From Candidula unifasciata (taxonomy: Eukaryota > Mollusca > Gastropoda > Stylommatophora > Geomitridae), in the NCBI GenBank assembly GCA_905116865.2, contig CAJHNH020000229.1, forward strand, positions 190,001 through 254,000: a DNA stretch of 64,000 nucleotides, read 5' to 3'. A program made the translations under genes and the position numbers. Below are positions 10,330 through 21,482 of the stretch, piece after piece. Under the pieces are notes generated by a model. It saw nothing but the letters and a program-made list of their open reading frames with translations, was not told the DNA's origin and searched no databases. Each line of letters begins with the position of its first letter. Position 1 is the first letter of the stretch.

Positions 10330-10420
10330 TCCCCGTGTGGCTTCCAGGGCCCCATTGTTGGGAAAATAAAAATAGATTGACTGCCCCCCCTAACAAGCAT
10401 GTCGTAAGATTGGGGAGATC
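10330..10420 (+). mobile_element. Dispersed repeat fragment (CAAGCATGTCRTAA family)
   Basis: GTGTGGCTTCCAGGG (10335-10349) and CTAACAAGCATGTCGTAAG (10390-10408) match TTGTGGCTTCCGGGG and CTAACAAGCATGTCATAAC at 35.9 kb in the same order. I recall the latter string from a SINE widespread in gastropods; not checked. Confidence 0.5.
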
Positions 10421-10769
10421 CTTCAAAGTCGGAGTACATTTACATGAAAGGCAATGGACCACACAATCTGCGTACAAATAAGCTAGATCTTTGACACGGA
10501 AGTGCCGCCACGGAGAAAACAATAATAGTAATGTTCTAGGAGCAGGGGTTAAAACCTTGTTTATTTGGGCAGTAGTAATAATAACACCATTACTAAAAAT
10601 AGTTATTATTATTACTATCACTGAGCAGTTTAACAAGGCTTTAGTCCCTATGACAATATTGGGAGCTTAAGGGGCTTGATCCTTGTTTGACTGCTCAAAC
10701 CCCGCCCCTAGAACATCGATGTTTATATATACATGGGGACTTCCTTTGAAGACACACACACACACCCCA
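10421..10769. other. Gene-free spacer
   Basis: AT-rich, with ATTATTATTACT-type low complexity at 10566-10620 and a short (AC) run at 10753-10765. No gene seen. Confidence 0.5.
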
Positions 10770-11837
10770 GTCAGGCCACCATCACCAGTCTGTATTCAAG
10801 CTCCTCACACCCCAAAACCACCATCACCAACCATATATTGCTCCTCACAGGACTGCAGCCAAACCACCAGACGAGCAACAGAACCTTGCGCCCAGTTTTA
10901 CCCCAGGCAAACCACCATCACTAACAATATATTGAAGAAGACCCCAGCCAAACCACCACAAACCATATAGCTCCCCACACCCCAGCCAAACCACCATCAC
11001 CAATCCAAATATTGCTCCCCAAACCCCAGCCCAAACCACCATCGATGTTTATAAATATTGCACCCACACACCCAGCCAAACCACCATCATCAACCAAATA
11101 TTGCTCCCCACACCCCAGCCAAACCACTATCACCAACCATATATTGCTCCCCACACCCCAGCCAAACCACCATCACCAACCATATATTGCTCCCGACACC
11201 CCAGCCAAACCACCATCCATCAACCAAATATTGCTCCCCACACCCCAGCCAAACCCTCATCCACAACCATATATTGCTCCCCACACCCCAGCCAAACCAC
11301 CATCCACAACCATATATTGCTCCCCACACCCCAGCCAAACCACCATCCACAACCAAATATTGCTCCCCACACCCCAGCCAAACCACCATCCACAACCATA
11401 TATTGCTCCCCACACCCCAGCCAAACCACCATCCACAACCAAATATTGCTCCCCACACCCCAGCCAAGCCACCATCCACAACCATATATTGCTCCCCACA
11501 CCCCAGCCAAGCCACCATCCACAACCATATATTGCTCCCCACACCCCAGCCAAACCACTATCACCAACCATATATTGCTCCCCACACCCCAGCCAAACCA
11601 CCATCCACAACCATATATTGCTCCCCACACCCCAGCCAAACCACCATCCACAACCATATATTGCTCCCCACACCCCAGCCAAACCCTCATCCACAACCAT
11701 ATATTGCTCCCCACACCCCAGCCAAACCCTCATTCACAACCATATATTGCTCCCCACACCCCAGCCAAACCACCTACCACAACCATATATTGCTCCCCAC
11801 ACCCCAGCCAAACCCTCATCCACAACCATATATTGCT
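10770..11837. repeat. 43-bp minisatellite, about 22 copies
   Basis: The left part to about 11,080 is diverged; the right part is regular, with units containing CCCACACCCCAGCCAAACCA and CAACCATATATTGCTCC. Internal variants are CATCACCAAC versus CATCCACAAC and CATATATTG versus CAAATATTG. Since 43 is not a multiple of 3, each frame cycles through the three readings and stays open (11012-11839, 11058-11864, 11101-11847, and minus-strand counterparts). These are not genes. Confidence 0.95.
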
Positions 11838-12984
11838 AGTGAAATGAAATTCTGTGATAAATAAGTGCAGGAGTTCAGAGGTCAGGCACATGAATACATA
11901 ATCACTGAAGTCTGAGCCCGAGATTGCCTATTCATGAAGATTCTTGGCGGGAATTGAGGAAAAGGGGGGGGGGGGGGACACCTCGTCGGAAGATAGGGCC
12001 CGTGACAGGCAGAATGAATGCGATATGGATGAGTGCACACGACATGGATAACACATTTCTGGAGATTAAGTTTTTGGAAAAAGTTTATACAGATGTTACA
12101 AATAATTCAGGTCATCATTATCGTGTTCCCGGTGGGATGGCACTAACGGATTCTGTTTCCCGACTAGAACTACTTTTCGACGCAGTAAATGAGGAATATA
12201 GTAACGTTTCTGTGTCTCCTGGCCTCCGTGGCTCAAAACTTACCGCCCTCCCCCTCCTCCCCCCGGAGTGGGGACGTCTGTCAGTTTGCGTTCGTTAACC
12301 AGAACCTTCTTAATTTCACTGAAAGAATACTCCATTGAATAAGCCAGATTCCCAATTTTCCAGATTTTCATATTGTCCAGACTCCGAATGGCAGACAATA
12401 AGGCCAAATTGTGGCGGGCCACCAAATCTGGCAACGGCCATCCTTCGTTGAAAATCCGATCTGGAGGTTTTCTTGGCTTTATCAAAAAATCCCAAACATG
12501 TTAGAGATAGAAAAAAAAAAATGCATAATAAAAATGCTGATATATTTTGCATTTAGACGAGAAACTGAAAGAAATTTGCCAAAAGTGTGGGTGAATTAAT
12601 GAAATCAATCTTTCAGGAAGGGACATTGCTTTCTACTCTGTGGCCATCACAGCTTTCCCGTTTTCTGTTAGCGTTCTAGTTTCACAGATTTCAGCTATAC
12701 ATTGTCTTATTTCAAGTTTTAATTTGCTAAATTAAGTAGAAACGATCAGTTGCATTGAGAATTGCTAGGAACATCTTCTCTTTAGAGTGCTAGCAATTAG
12801 GCAGTATGTCTTCTCTCGTTTTCCATGCAATCACGTGTGCATTTCAATAGGATTATTTTACAAAAACGTGCTTTCGTTTCACATAATGTCTTTGTCTGTT
12901 GTTGATTCAATAGGCAGACAACAAGACGAATATGGGAAATGGGTGTCCGACATTTCGCATTAATGGGAACGTTAATATTGGCCA
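11838..12984. other. Gene-free, mostly unique sequence
   Basis: Low-repeat DNA with a G run at 11965-11977 and a short poly(A) near 12510. A 124-codon open frame (11924-12298, +) spans the G run. It has no recognisable domain and is within chance expectation for this window. No splice-supported exon is evident. Confidence 0.5.
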
Positions 12985-13135
12985 CATGAATTTGGGGAGG
13001 GGCGAGACAGAGCAGGGAAGGGAAGAGTCAGGGGGGAGGGGTGAGAGAGACAAAGGGAGGGTGTGGAAGAGTCGGGGAGAGGGGGGAGGGGTGAAACAGA
13101 GCAGGGGAGGGAAGAGTCGGGGGGAGGAACAAACA
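12985..13135. repeat. Purine-rich GGGGAGGG repeat, about 3 copies
   Basis: Nearly pure purine, with diverged units of about 45 bp containing AGAGCAGGGAAGGGAAGAGT. Runs of 4-6 G recur. Confidence 0.8.
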
Positions 13136-13222
13136 TTATGCTAGACTCGGTGTGATGACATGTTGTTTGTGACGTTTTGAACAACAGAAGGACAATTAAA
13201 AGTGACCTTGTGCTCAATTCAT

Positions 13223-13592
13223 TGACCTGTCTGATTCACCTACCTCTATGATTTATTTACCGGTCTGATTCACCTACCTCTCTGATTCATTTGCCTGTCT
13301 GATTCACCTACCTATCTGATTTATTTACCTGTCTGATTCACCTACCTCTCTGATTCATTTACCTGTCTGATTCACCTACCTCTCTGATTCCTTTACTTGT
13401 CTGATTCACCTACCTCTCTGATTCATTTACCTGTCTGATTCACCTACCTCTCTGATTCCTTTACTTGTCTGATTCACCTACCTCTCTGATTCATTTACCT
13501 GTCTGATTCACCTACCTCTCTGATTCCTTTGCTTGTCTGATTCACCTACCTCTCTGATTCCTTTACTTGTCTGATTTACTTGTCTGGACGAG
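13223..13592. repeat. 34-bp minisatellite, about 11 copies
   Basis: The unit contains TGATTCACCTACCTCTCTGA and TTCATTTACCTGTC. It is itself a dimer of two 17-bp halves beginning CTGATTC. A two-unit pattern (CATTTACCTGTC / CCTTTACTTGTC) alternates in the right half. Confidence 0.95.
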
Positions 13593-13619
13593 ATGTTGAA
13601 CACATTATCCACCGAGTTT

Positions 13620-13700
13620 TGATTGTTATATAAAATATAGGTCCAGCCCTATATACCCACTACGCCAAAGGTTGTGGACAAGGTAGCTTTACTTGTACAC
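13620..13700 (+). mobile_element. SINE-1 3'-end fragment
   Basis: AAAATATAGGTCCAGCCCTA (about 13632-13651), then TATACCCACTACGCC and a GTGGACAAGG block, match the 3' part of the 26-kb SINE-1 (reverse complement reads ATATAGGTCCAGCCCTATAT). The 5' part is absent. Confidence 0.7.
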
Positions 13701-13821
13701 TTGACAAGCGACTACATAAATCACAAGCTTGGGAGGTGTCCAGTTGAGACAGTCGGTGGTGCTGAGGTAACTGTACTCCAGCCACAGTTATCAACCGCCT
13801 GGAAACGAGAGAAGCCCAGAT

Positions 13822-14892
13822 TGTAAGGGTCTGTCATCTTGCCCCCCCCCCTTTCCACAGTGTTGTCTAGGTTGTGTGGGGTCTGTCGTCTTGCCCCCCC
13901 CCCGCCCCCAGTGTTGTCTAGGTTGTGTGGGGTCTGTCATCCTCACCCCCTCCACCAGTGTTGTCTAGGTTGTGCTGGGTCTGTCATCCTCCCTTCCCCC
14001 AGTATTGTCTAGGTTGTGCGGGGTCTGTCATCCTGCCCCACCCAGTGTTGTCTAGGTTGTGTGGGGTCTGTCATCCTGCCCCCCCCTAGTGTTGTCTAGG
14101 TTGTGCGGGGTCTGTCATCCTCACCCCCTCCACCAGTGTTGTCTAGGTTGTGCTGGGTCTGTCATCCCCCCCCCCCCAGTGTTGTCTAGGTTGTGCGGGG
14201 TCTGTCATCCTGCCCCCCACCCCCATAGTGTTGTCTAGGTTGTGCGGGGTCTGTCATCCTGCCCCCCCCCCCCCAGTGTTGTCTAGGTTGTGCAGGGTCT
14301 GTCATCTTGCCCCCCCCCCTCCCCCCTCAGTGTTGTCTAGGTTGTGTGGGGTCTGTCATCCTGCCCCCCCCCCCTTCCAGTGTTGTCTAGGTTGTGCGGG
14401 GTCTGCCATCCTGCCCCCCCCCCCCCCTATAGTGTTGTCTAGGTTGTGCGGGGTCTGTCATCCTGCCCCCCCCCCCCCCCCCATAATGTTGTCTAGGTTG
14501 TGCGGGGTTTGTTATCTCGCTCCCCCCTTCCTTAGTGTTGTCTAGGTTGTACAGGGTCTCTCATCGTGCCCCCCCCCCCCCCCCAGTGTTGTCTAGGTTG
14601 TGCAGGGTCTGTCATCCTGCCCCCCCCCCCCCAGTGTTGTCTAGGTTGTGCGGGGTCTGTCATCCTGCCCCCCCCCCCCCAGTGTTGTCTAGGTTGTGCG
14701 GGGTCTGTCATCCTCACGCCCCCCTCCCCAGTGTTGTCTAGGTTGTGCGGCGTCTGTCATCCCCCCCCCCCCCCAGTGTTGTCTAGGTTGTGCGGGGTCT
14801 GTCATCCCCCCCCCCCCCCCAGTGTTGTCTAGGTTGTACAGGGTCTGTCATCCTCCCCCCCCCCAGTGTTGTCTAGGTTGTACAGGGTCTGT
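13822..14892. repeat. ~43-48-bp minisatellite with long C runs, about 24 copies
   Basis: The unit contains GTGTTGTCTAGGTTGTGCGG and GGTCTGTCATCCTG, then a run of 5 to 18 C. Most length variation lies in the C run, so unit length ranges from about 40 to 50 bp. The minus strand therefore carries some 20 G runs spaced about 30-35 nt apart. Pro-rich frames are artefacts. Confidence 0.95.
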
Positions 14893-14900
14893 GCTGATTC

Positions 14901-14992
14901 AGTGTTACAGTAGTGTTACAACAGTGTTACAGTAGTGTTACAACAGCGTTACAACAATGTCACAACAATGTTGCAACAGTCTTACAGTAGTA
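14901..14992. repeat. 11-bp repeat, about 8 copies
   Basis: The unit is AGTGTTACAAC or AGTGTTACAGT, alternating at first and then drifting (AATGTCACAAC, AATGTTGCAAC). It directly follows the C-rich array. Confidence 0.9.
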
Positions 14993-15195
14993 TGCACAAG
15001 GAGTATTTTATTCTGAAGCCCTTGGACATATTAGGAATAGTTCTTTATGCTTTCTTAACCCCTTCCCCACATCCACCCCCACCCAGTACCCCATATGCCC
15101 ATACATCAGGTGAAGCTCTTTTGGGGATGTTTAAAATAAAACATCATCAGCCGCTTTTACTTCCCAAGCCATTCCTTGTACCCATGTTAGACCCC

Positions 15196-15290
15196 ATACC
15201 GTGTTTGTCGGTTATAAGACGCTGCCCTGTATGAGACGCACCGGAAAACTTAAAGGCATTTTTCAGGACAAAAAAAAAAAAAAATGCTGC
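15196..15290 (+). mobile_element. Hairpin MITE-like fragment, copy A
   Basis: TACCGTGTTTGTCGG, TATAAGACGC and GTATGAGACGCACCGG, then ACTTAAAGGCATTTTTCAGG and an A run, align with copy B at 17229-17304. The right arm is lost at the A run. Confidence 0.6.
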
Positions 15291-15296
15291 AGTTTG

Positions 15297-16285
15297 ATTC
15301 TTGTGTCCATCTGCAGACACTAGTGTCTCATTCCGGCCGTTGTGTATATTGTAGATGTCTCATTCCGGCCGTTGTGTATATTGTAGATGTCTCACTCCGG
15401 CCGTTGTGTATACTGTAGATGTCTCACGCCGGCCGTTGTGTATATTGTAGATGTCTCATTCCGACCGTTGTGTATATTGTAGATGTCTTATTCCGGCCGT
15501 TGTGTATATTGTAGATGTCTCATTCCGGCCGTTGTGTACATTGCATATGTCTCATTCCGGCCGTTGTGTATATTGCATATGTCTCATTCCGGCCGTTGTG
15601 TACATTGCATATGTCTCATTCCGGCCGTTGTGTATATTGTAGATGTCTCATTCCGGCCGTTGTGTATATTGTAGATGTCTCATTCCGGCCGTTTTGTATA
15701 TTGTAGATGTCTCATTCCGGCCGTTGTGTATATTGTAGATGTCTCATTCCGGCCGTTGTGTATATTGCATATGTCTCATTCCGGCCGTTGTGTATATTGT
15801 AGATGTCTCATTCCGGCCGTTGTGTATATTGTAGATGTCTCACTCCGGCCGTTGTGTATACTGTAGATGTCTCACGCCGGCCGTTGTGTATATTGTAGAT
15901 GTCTCATTCCGACCGTTGTGTATATTGTAGATGTCTTATTCCGGCCGTTGTGTATATTGTAGATGTCTCATTCCGGCCGTTGTGTACATTGCATATGTCT
16001 CATTCCGGCCGTTGTGTATATTGCATATGTCTCATTCCGGCCGTTGTGTACATTGCATATGTCTCATTCCGGCCGTTGTGTATATTGTAGATGTCTCATT
16101 CCGGCCGTTGTGTATATTGTAGATGTCTCATTCCGGCCGTTGTGTATAGTGTAGATGTCTCATTCCGGCCGTTGTGTATATTGTAGATGTCTCATTCCGG
16201 CCGTTGTGTATAGTGTAGAAGCTGTGGATTCTTGTGTCCATCTGCAGACACAAGTGTCTCATTCCGGCCGTTGTGTATATTGTAG
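15297..16285. repeat. 32-bp minisatellite with 448-bp higher-order block
   Basis: About 29 copies of a unit containing CATTCCGGCCGTTGTGTATA and TTGTAGATGTCT. A rare block (CACTCC, then CACGCC, CATTCCGACC, CTTATTCC) occurs at 15391 and again at 15839, exactly 448 bp (14 units) later. Both ends carry the same flank, TTCTTGTGTCCATCTGCAGA (15297 and 16229), followed by CAC and AGTGTCTCATTCCGG. Confidence 0.95.
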
Positions 16286-16359
16286 AGGCTGTGCACAGCT
16301 TCCTCTGTTCATGATTCACACAACATTTTACTGAGACCCGACACAACCATATAGGTGTT

Positions 16360-16615
16360 TTCCTCCATCGGTAGTTGCCTACCCTTGACTGGACGTTGCA
16401 AAACCAACTACAGCATTGTTCGGCTGTCGTAATTAGGTAAAACACATTTTACCCTTGGTAGTTTGCCATTACTCAACAGTCGGCTCTTGATGCCACTGAG
16501 AAAACCACCAACGCAATACGGTCAGCTGCCATATCGCCTGCGGTTAAGATCAAACCCGGGACACACGGCATTACGAAGCGTGTTCGCAACGCCTAAGCCG
16601 CTGACCTCGTGTTCT
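16360..16615 (-). mobile_element. SINE-2, antisense copy
   Basis: Read on the minus strand, it has a head with GCGTTGCGAACACGCTTCGT and a degenerate box B, then GTTGGTGGTTTTCTCAGTGG, GTAATGGCAAACTACC, and the 3' part GTTGGTTTTGCAACGTCC with GGCAACTACC. These match the 8712-8958 copy in order. The element lies between the 32-bp and 84-bp arrays. Confidence 0.8.
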
Positions 16616-16644
16616 TCTGCTCATTTGATCATTTTTTGAAAGTG

Positions 16645-17115
16645 CATGCCACGTGGCGTTGATAGTCATGTCAACCCGCAGCCTTCTATCTCGTGTACTT
16701 ACAGTCAACTCTGGTACAGGTGATCCTCCATGCCGTGTGGCGTTGATAGTCATGTCAACCCGCAGCCTTCTATCTCGTGTACTTACAGTCAACTCTGGTA
16801 CAGGTGATCCTCCATGCCGTGTGGCGTTGATAGTCATGTCAACCCGCAGCCTTCTATCTCGTGTACTTACAGTCAACTCTGGTACAGGTGATCCTCCATG
16901 CCGTGTGGCGTTGATAGTCATGTCAACCCACAGCCTTCTATCTCGTGTACTTACAGTCAACTCTGGTACAGGTGATCCTCCATGCCGTGTGGCGTTGATA
17001 GTCATGTCAACCCACAGCCTTCTATCTCGTGTACTTACAGTCAACTCTGGTACAGGTGATCCTCCATGCCGTGTGGCGTTGATAGTCATGCCAACCCACA
17101 GCCTTCTATCTCGTC
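16645..17115. repeat. 84-bp minisatellite, about 5.5 copies
   Basis: Near-identical units contain TGTGGCGTTGATAGTCATGT and TCTGGTACAGGTGATCCTCC. The unit is 28 codons long, so frames are open on both strands. The only consistent variant is CCCGCAG (left three copies) versus CCCACAG (right). The 12-mer TCATTTGATCAT flanks the array on both sides (16621-16632 and 17114-17125). Confidence 0.95.
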
Positions 17116-17228
17116 ATTTGATCATATTTAGATTACAACTCGCCGAGTACGAATGCCACTAGCTACCCTTTCCATATCGTTGGCAACTTTGAAAAAATGA
17201 CGGCGCGTGAAACACGCCAACCTTTGTT

Positions 17229-17304
17229 GTATAAGACGCAACCTAATTTTAAGGTCTTTTTTCAGAACATAAAAAAGCGCGTCTCATACACCCACAAAAT
17301 ACGG
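17229..17304. mobile_element. Hairpin MITE-like element, copy B
   Basis: GTATAAGACGC (17229-17239) is complementary to GCGTCTCATAC (17279-17289) apart from one mismatch, with an AT-rich loop between. The right end reads CACCCACAAAATACGG. The structure is a short palindromic element of the kind spread by DNA transposons; the superfamily is not assigned. Confidence 0.6.
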
Positions 17305-17810
17305 TAGAGCTGAACGATCAAGTCAGTTTGATCAATACCAGTCTTCATTTGAAGAAGACTGGAACACAAGGCAACCATAACTACAGCCAGAGTTGAGCAT
17401 GTGGTGGCAGTAGTTTGCTTTCCAAGATATGTTGTTTCTGAGCCCGTCTGATTCCACGTTCACATCTTGTAGATCGTCGGTATTTTTCTTTCTGCAGTGC
17501 TCGTGTTATTTTTAATTTCTTGCTAAGATTTAATTTTGGAAAAATCTGTATTTGATTGCCAGATGGTCTATGACTCATCTGTGTCTGAGGCCAAACGAAA
17601 GGAAAAATGCATCTTCTGAAAATGATAACTTTCATTCCTCGGCTGTTGTTTTTCTACTGGCTGTCAATATTAACGGAATAAACTTAAATAAATATAACCT
17701 GGGTTAAATATACTCTCTAGAAATGGGCGGGGAATCTGGGTGGAAATATTTCTTTTAATAATATCTAAATGGGAGTCGGAGCTGGGCAGAAACACAAGGC
17801 AGGAGGAGAA
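17305..17810. other. Gene-free spacer
   Basis: Unique-looking, AT-rich toward the right. No tandem unit, gene or recognised element. Confidence 0.5.
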
Positions 17811-20290
17811 AGCGCACATATGGTAACAAGCATAAGAGATCTACAAGACAAACGGAGAACACATAATTTACAACACATATGTACAAGAACAAACATAACG
17901 TATACAAGACAAACAGAGAACACATACACTTAGAACACATATGTACAAGAACAGACATAACGTATACAAGACAAACGAAGAACACATACGCTTAGAACAC
18001 ATATGTACACGAATAAACATAACATATACTCGACAAACAGAGAACACATACATTTAGAACACATATGTACAAGAACAAACATAACATATACAAGACAAAC
18101 GGAGAACACATACATTTCGAACACATATGTACACGAACAAACATAACATATACTAGACAAACGGAGAACACATAATTTACAACACATATGTACACGAACA
18201 AACATAACATATACAAGACAAACGGAGAACACATAATTTAGAACACATATGTACAAGAACAAACATAACATATACAAGACAAACGGAGAACACATAATTT
18301 AGAACACATATGTACAAGAACAAACATAACATATACAAGACAAACGGAGAACACATAATTTAGAACACATATGTACAAGAACAAACATAACATATACAAG
18401 ACAAACGGAGAACACATAATTTAGAACACATATGTACACGAACAAACATACCATATACAAGACAAACGGAGAACATATACATTTAGAACACATATGTACA
18501 CGAACAAACATAACATATGCTAGACAAACGAAAAACACATAATTTAGAACACATATGTACACGAACAAACATAACATATACAAGACAAACGGAGAACACA
18601 TAATTTAGAACACATATGTACAAGAAAAAACATAACATAAACTAGACAAACGGAGAACATATAATTTAGAACACATATGTACAAGAACAAACATAACATA
18701 TACAAGACAAACGGAGAACATATAATTTAGAACACATATGTACACGAACAAACATAACATATACAAGACAAACGGAGAACATATACATTTAGAACACATA
18801 TGTACACGAACAAACATAACATATACTAGACAAACGGAAATATACATTTAGAACACATGTACGAGAACAAACATAACGTATATACTAGTCAAACGAAGAA
18901 CACATACATTTAGAACACATATGTACAAGAACAGACATAACGTATACAAGACAAACGAAGAACACATACGCTTAGAACACATATGTACACGAATAAACAT
19001 AACATATACTCGACAAACAGAGAACACATACATTTAGAACACATATGTACAAGAACAAACATAACATATACAAGACAAACGGAGAACACATACATTTCGA
19101 ACACATATGTACACGAACAAACATAACATATACTAGACAAACGGAGAACACATAATTTACAACACATATGTACACGAACAAACATAACATATACAAGACA
19201 AACGGAGAACACATAATTTAGAACACATATGTACAAGAACAAACATAACATATACAAGACAAACGGAGAACACATAATTTAGAACACATATGTACAAGAA
19301 CAAACATAACATATACAAGACAAACGGAGAAACACATATTTAGAACACATATGTACAAGAACAAACATAACATATACAAGACAAACGGAGAACACATAAT
19401 TTAGAACACATATGTACACGAACAAACATACCATATACAAGACAAACGGAGAACATATACATTTAGAACACATATGTACACGAACAAACATAACATATGC
19501 TAGACAAACGAAAAACACATAATTTAGAACACATATGTACACGAACAAACATAACATATACAAGACAAACGGAGAACACATAATTTAGAACACATATGTA
19601 CAAGAAAAAACATAACATAAACTAGACAAACGGAGAACATATAATTTAGAACACATATGTACAAGAACAAACATAACATATACAAGACAAACGGAGAACA
19701 TATAATTTAGAACACATATGTACACGAACAAACATAACATATACAAGACAAACGGAGAACATATACATTTAGAACACATATGTACACGAACAAACATAAC
19801 ATATACTAGACAAACGGAAATATACATTTAGAACACATATGTACGAGAACAAACATAACGTATATACTAGTCAAACGAAGAACACATACATTTAGAACAC
19901 ATATGTACAAGAACAAACATAACATATACTAGACAAACGGAGAACACATACACTTAGAACACATATGTACAAGAACAAACATAACATATACAAGACAAAC
20001 GGAGAACACATAATTTAGAACACATATGTACAAAAACAAACATTACATTTATAAGACAAACGAAGAACACATACATTTAGAACACATATATACAAGAACA
20101 AACATAACCTATGCAATAGAAACGGAAAACGCCTACTTTTAGAACACATATATACAAGAACAAACATAACCTATGCAATAGAAACGGAAAACGCCTACTT
20201 TTAGAACACATTTACAAAAACAAACATACCATATATAAAAGACAAACGGAGAACACATACATTTAGAATACATATACAGAAGAACAAACT
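17811..20290. repeat. 61-bp minisatellite with 980-bp higher-order duplication
   Basis: About 40 copies of a unit containing GAACACATATGTACAAGAAC, AAACATAACATATACAAGAC and AAACGGAGAACACATAATTT. The block starting near 17,931 recurs near 18,911 at an offset of 980-982 bp (16 units), including rare variants (CATATGCTAGAC, ACATTTCGAACAC, a shortened GGAAATATACATTT unit). Matching minus-strand frames pair off 980 bp apart (17930-18295 with 18910-19275; 18605-18847 with 19585-19827). All are array translations. Confidence 0.95.
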
Positions 20291-20485
20291 TAACATATAT
20301 ACAAGACAGACGGAGAGGAGAACACAAACATATAAGAACAAACAGAAAAGATGTACAAGACAGATGGAGAGGAGAACACAAACATATAAGAACAAACAGA
20401 ATAGATGTACAAGAGAGACGGAGAGGAGAACACAAACATATAAGAACAAACAGAAAATATGTACAAGACAGACGGAAAACAAAAA
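20291..20485. repeat. 54-bp variant repeats at the edge of the 61-bp array
   Basis: About 3.5 units containing GATGTACAAGACAGA, GGAGAGGAGAACACAAACAT and AAGAACAAACAGAA. They share ACAAGAC, GGAGA, GAACACA and AAGAACAAACA with the 61-bp unit, so they look like a diverged, shortened subfamily. Confidence 0.85.
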
Positions 20486-21482
20486 CATATAATGCACGAA
20501 ATGAACTGTACTGTGGTCGCCGACACAGAGAAAACATTTGCTGAATGAGAAATAAATATTACAATATATTTGAAATAATGTGAAATGTACAAATAGAAAT
20601 CTGTAAACGAATACTGGGAACAGCTTACCCTTCACAAAAGTTCTAGCGAGTAGCTGTACACAACCCTGCAACCCCCCCTCCCCTCCTTTCCCCACCATCC
20701 CAAGGTACCCGAGTACCCAGGTTTTGACTGGCGGGCTATACCCACCTCATAGACAGTACAACATGTAAAAAGCTTGCAATTATTCATTGATGCAGACATC
20801 AAGGAGGGAATGCACGTCACCTTTAACCTGCAACTATCGAGATGCTACAAGGTGATGCCAGGAGCACCCACCCTGTTATTATTGCAGCCAATCTCTGGGA
20901 CGTGTTCAGCAAAGGTATCTGGGTCAATCGCTGCGTAAATTTATTGTCTTTCTGAAGTTCCGTTAGTGCTACTGGTTTGAGGGATCTTCTGGTCACGCAT
21001 GGATGTGCAGGAACATTTTCCGAGACTGTCACAGAACTGCTGCCCGATCTTGTTCGGCAGGTATCCGAGAAGGCAGGGAGGCAGAAAAGAATCAGGATTA
21101 TAGACAGTAGCTGGCAGAACGTCCATGCTCCATAGGGAGTGCACAAAGCAGATGATCTTCTTGGTTAAAATCCCAGATATTGATCCTGACATATTTTACA
21201 CTCACAATTTCCTGTAATTACAAAATGGCCGTCAAAAGACCGTGCCAATAACCTTAAAGATGTCGGTGTGTTGTATTTCCTGTCACGTGACATCCGCCTC
21301 CGCTGTCCGGAAGTGCAAATTGGTTTCGTCTTGTGTAATCGTGTACACGTGCTAATGACCACCAAATGGGCTTCTCTGGGCAGCGGAACGGGTGGTGCGG
21401 GTTCGCATCTTGAGTTTGTCATGGCAGGTTTATTAACTTCTCTGTCTGCTTTTTTAAAGACGTTTATTTTGGTTTTTTCCTT
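20486..21482. other. Mostly unique spacer
   Basis: The longest non-repetitive stretch in this half of the window. It contains a minus-strand frame with a signal-peptide-like start (listed separately) and a minus-strand TTACAG acceptor-like site near 21,215. No conserved domain is recognised. Confidence 0.5.
20823..21146 (-). CDS. Doubtful ORF, 107 codons, signal-peptide-like N-terminus
   Basis: The minus-strand frame starts at an ATG at 21146. The first 27 residues include a hydrophobic core (LLSIILILFCLPAF) and an A-F-S/D boundary that would suit signal peptidase. The rest is 80 residues rich in Ser/Thr/Leu with three further Cys, and no domain I recognise. A second minus frame (20941-21192) overlaps it, and no promoter, poly(A) signal or intron structure supports either. 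It lies in non-repetitive DNA, which is its main merit. It is most likely a chance frame; homology or transcript evidence would be needed to call a gene. Confidence 0.15.
   Translation of the reverse strand: MCTPYGAWTFCQLLSIILILFCLPAFSDTCRTRSGSSSVTVSENVPAHPCVTRRSLKPVALTELQKDNKFTQRLTQIPLLNTSQRLAAIITGWVLLASPCSISIVAG

Noticed and set aside
11012..11864. Pro/His-rich frames resembling a structural or cell-wall protein
   Set aside because: They occur in all three forward frames and several reverse frames of the 43-bp array.
11924..12298. 124-codon frame in unique DNA
   Set aside because: No recognisable domain, runs through a G homopolymer, and its length is not beyond chance for 64 kb on six frames.
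17811..20290. AGAACA half-sites repeated in the 61-bp units as a hormone-receptor array
   Set aside because: The spacing and direct orientation do not match a known receptor element, and AGAACA is expected in such an A-rich unit.
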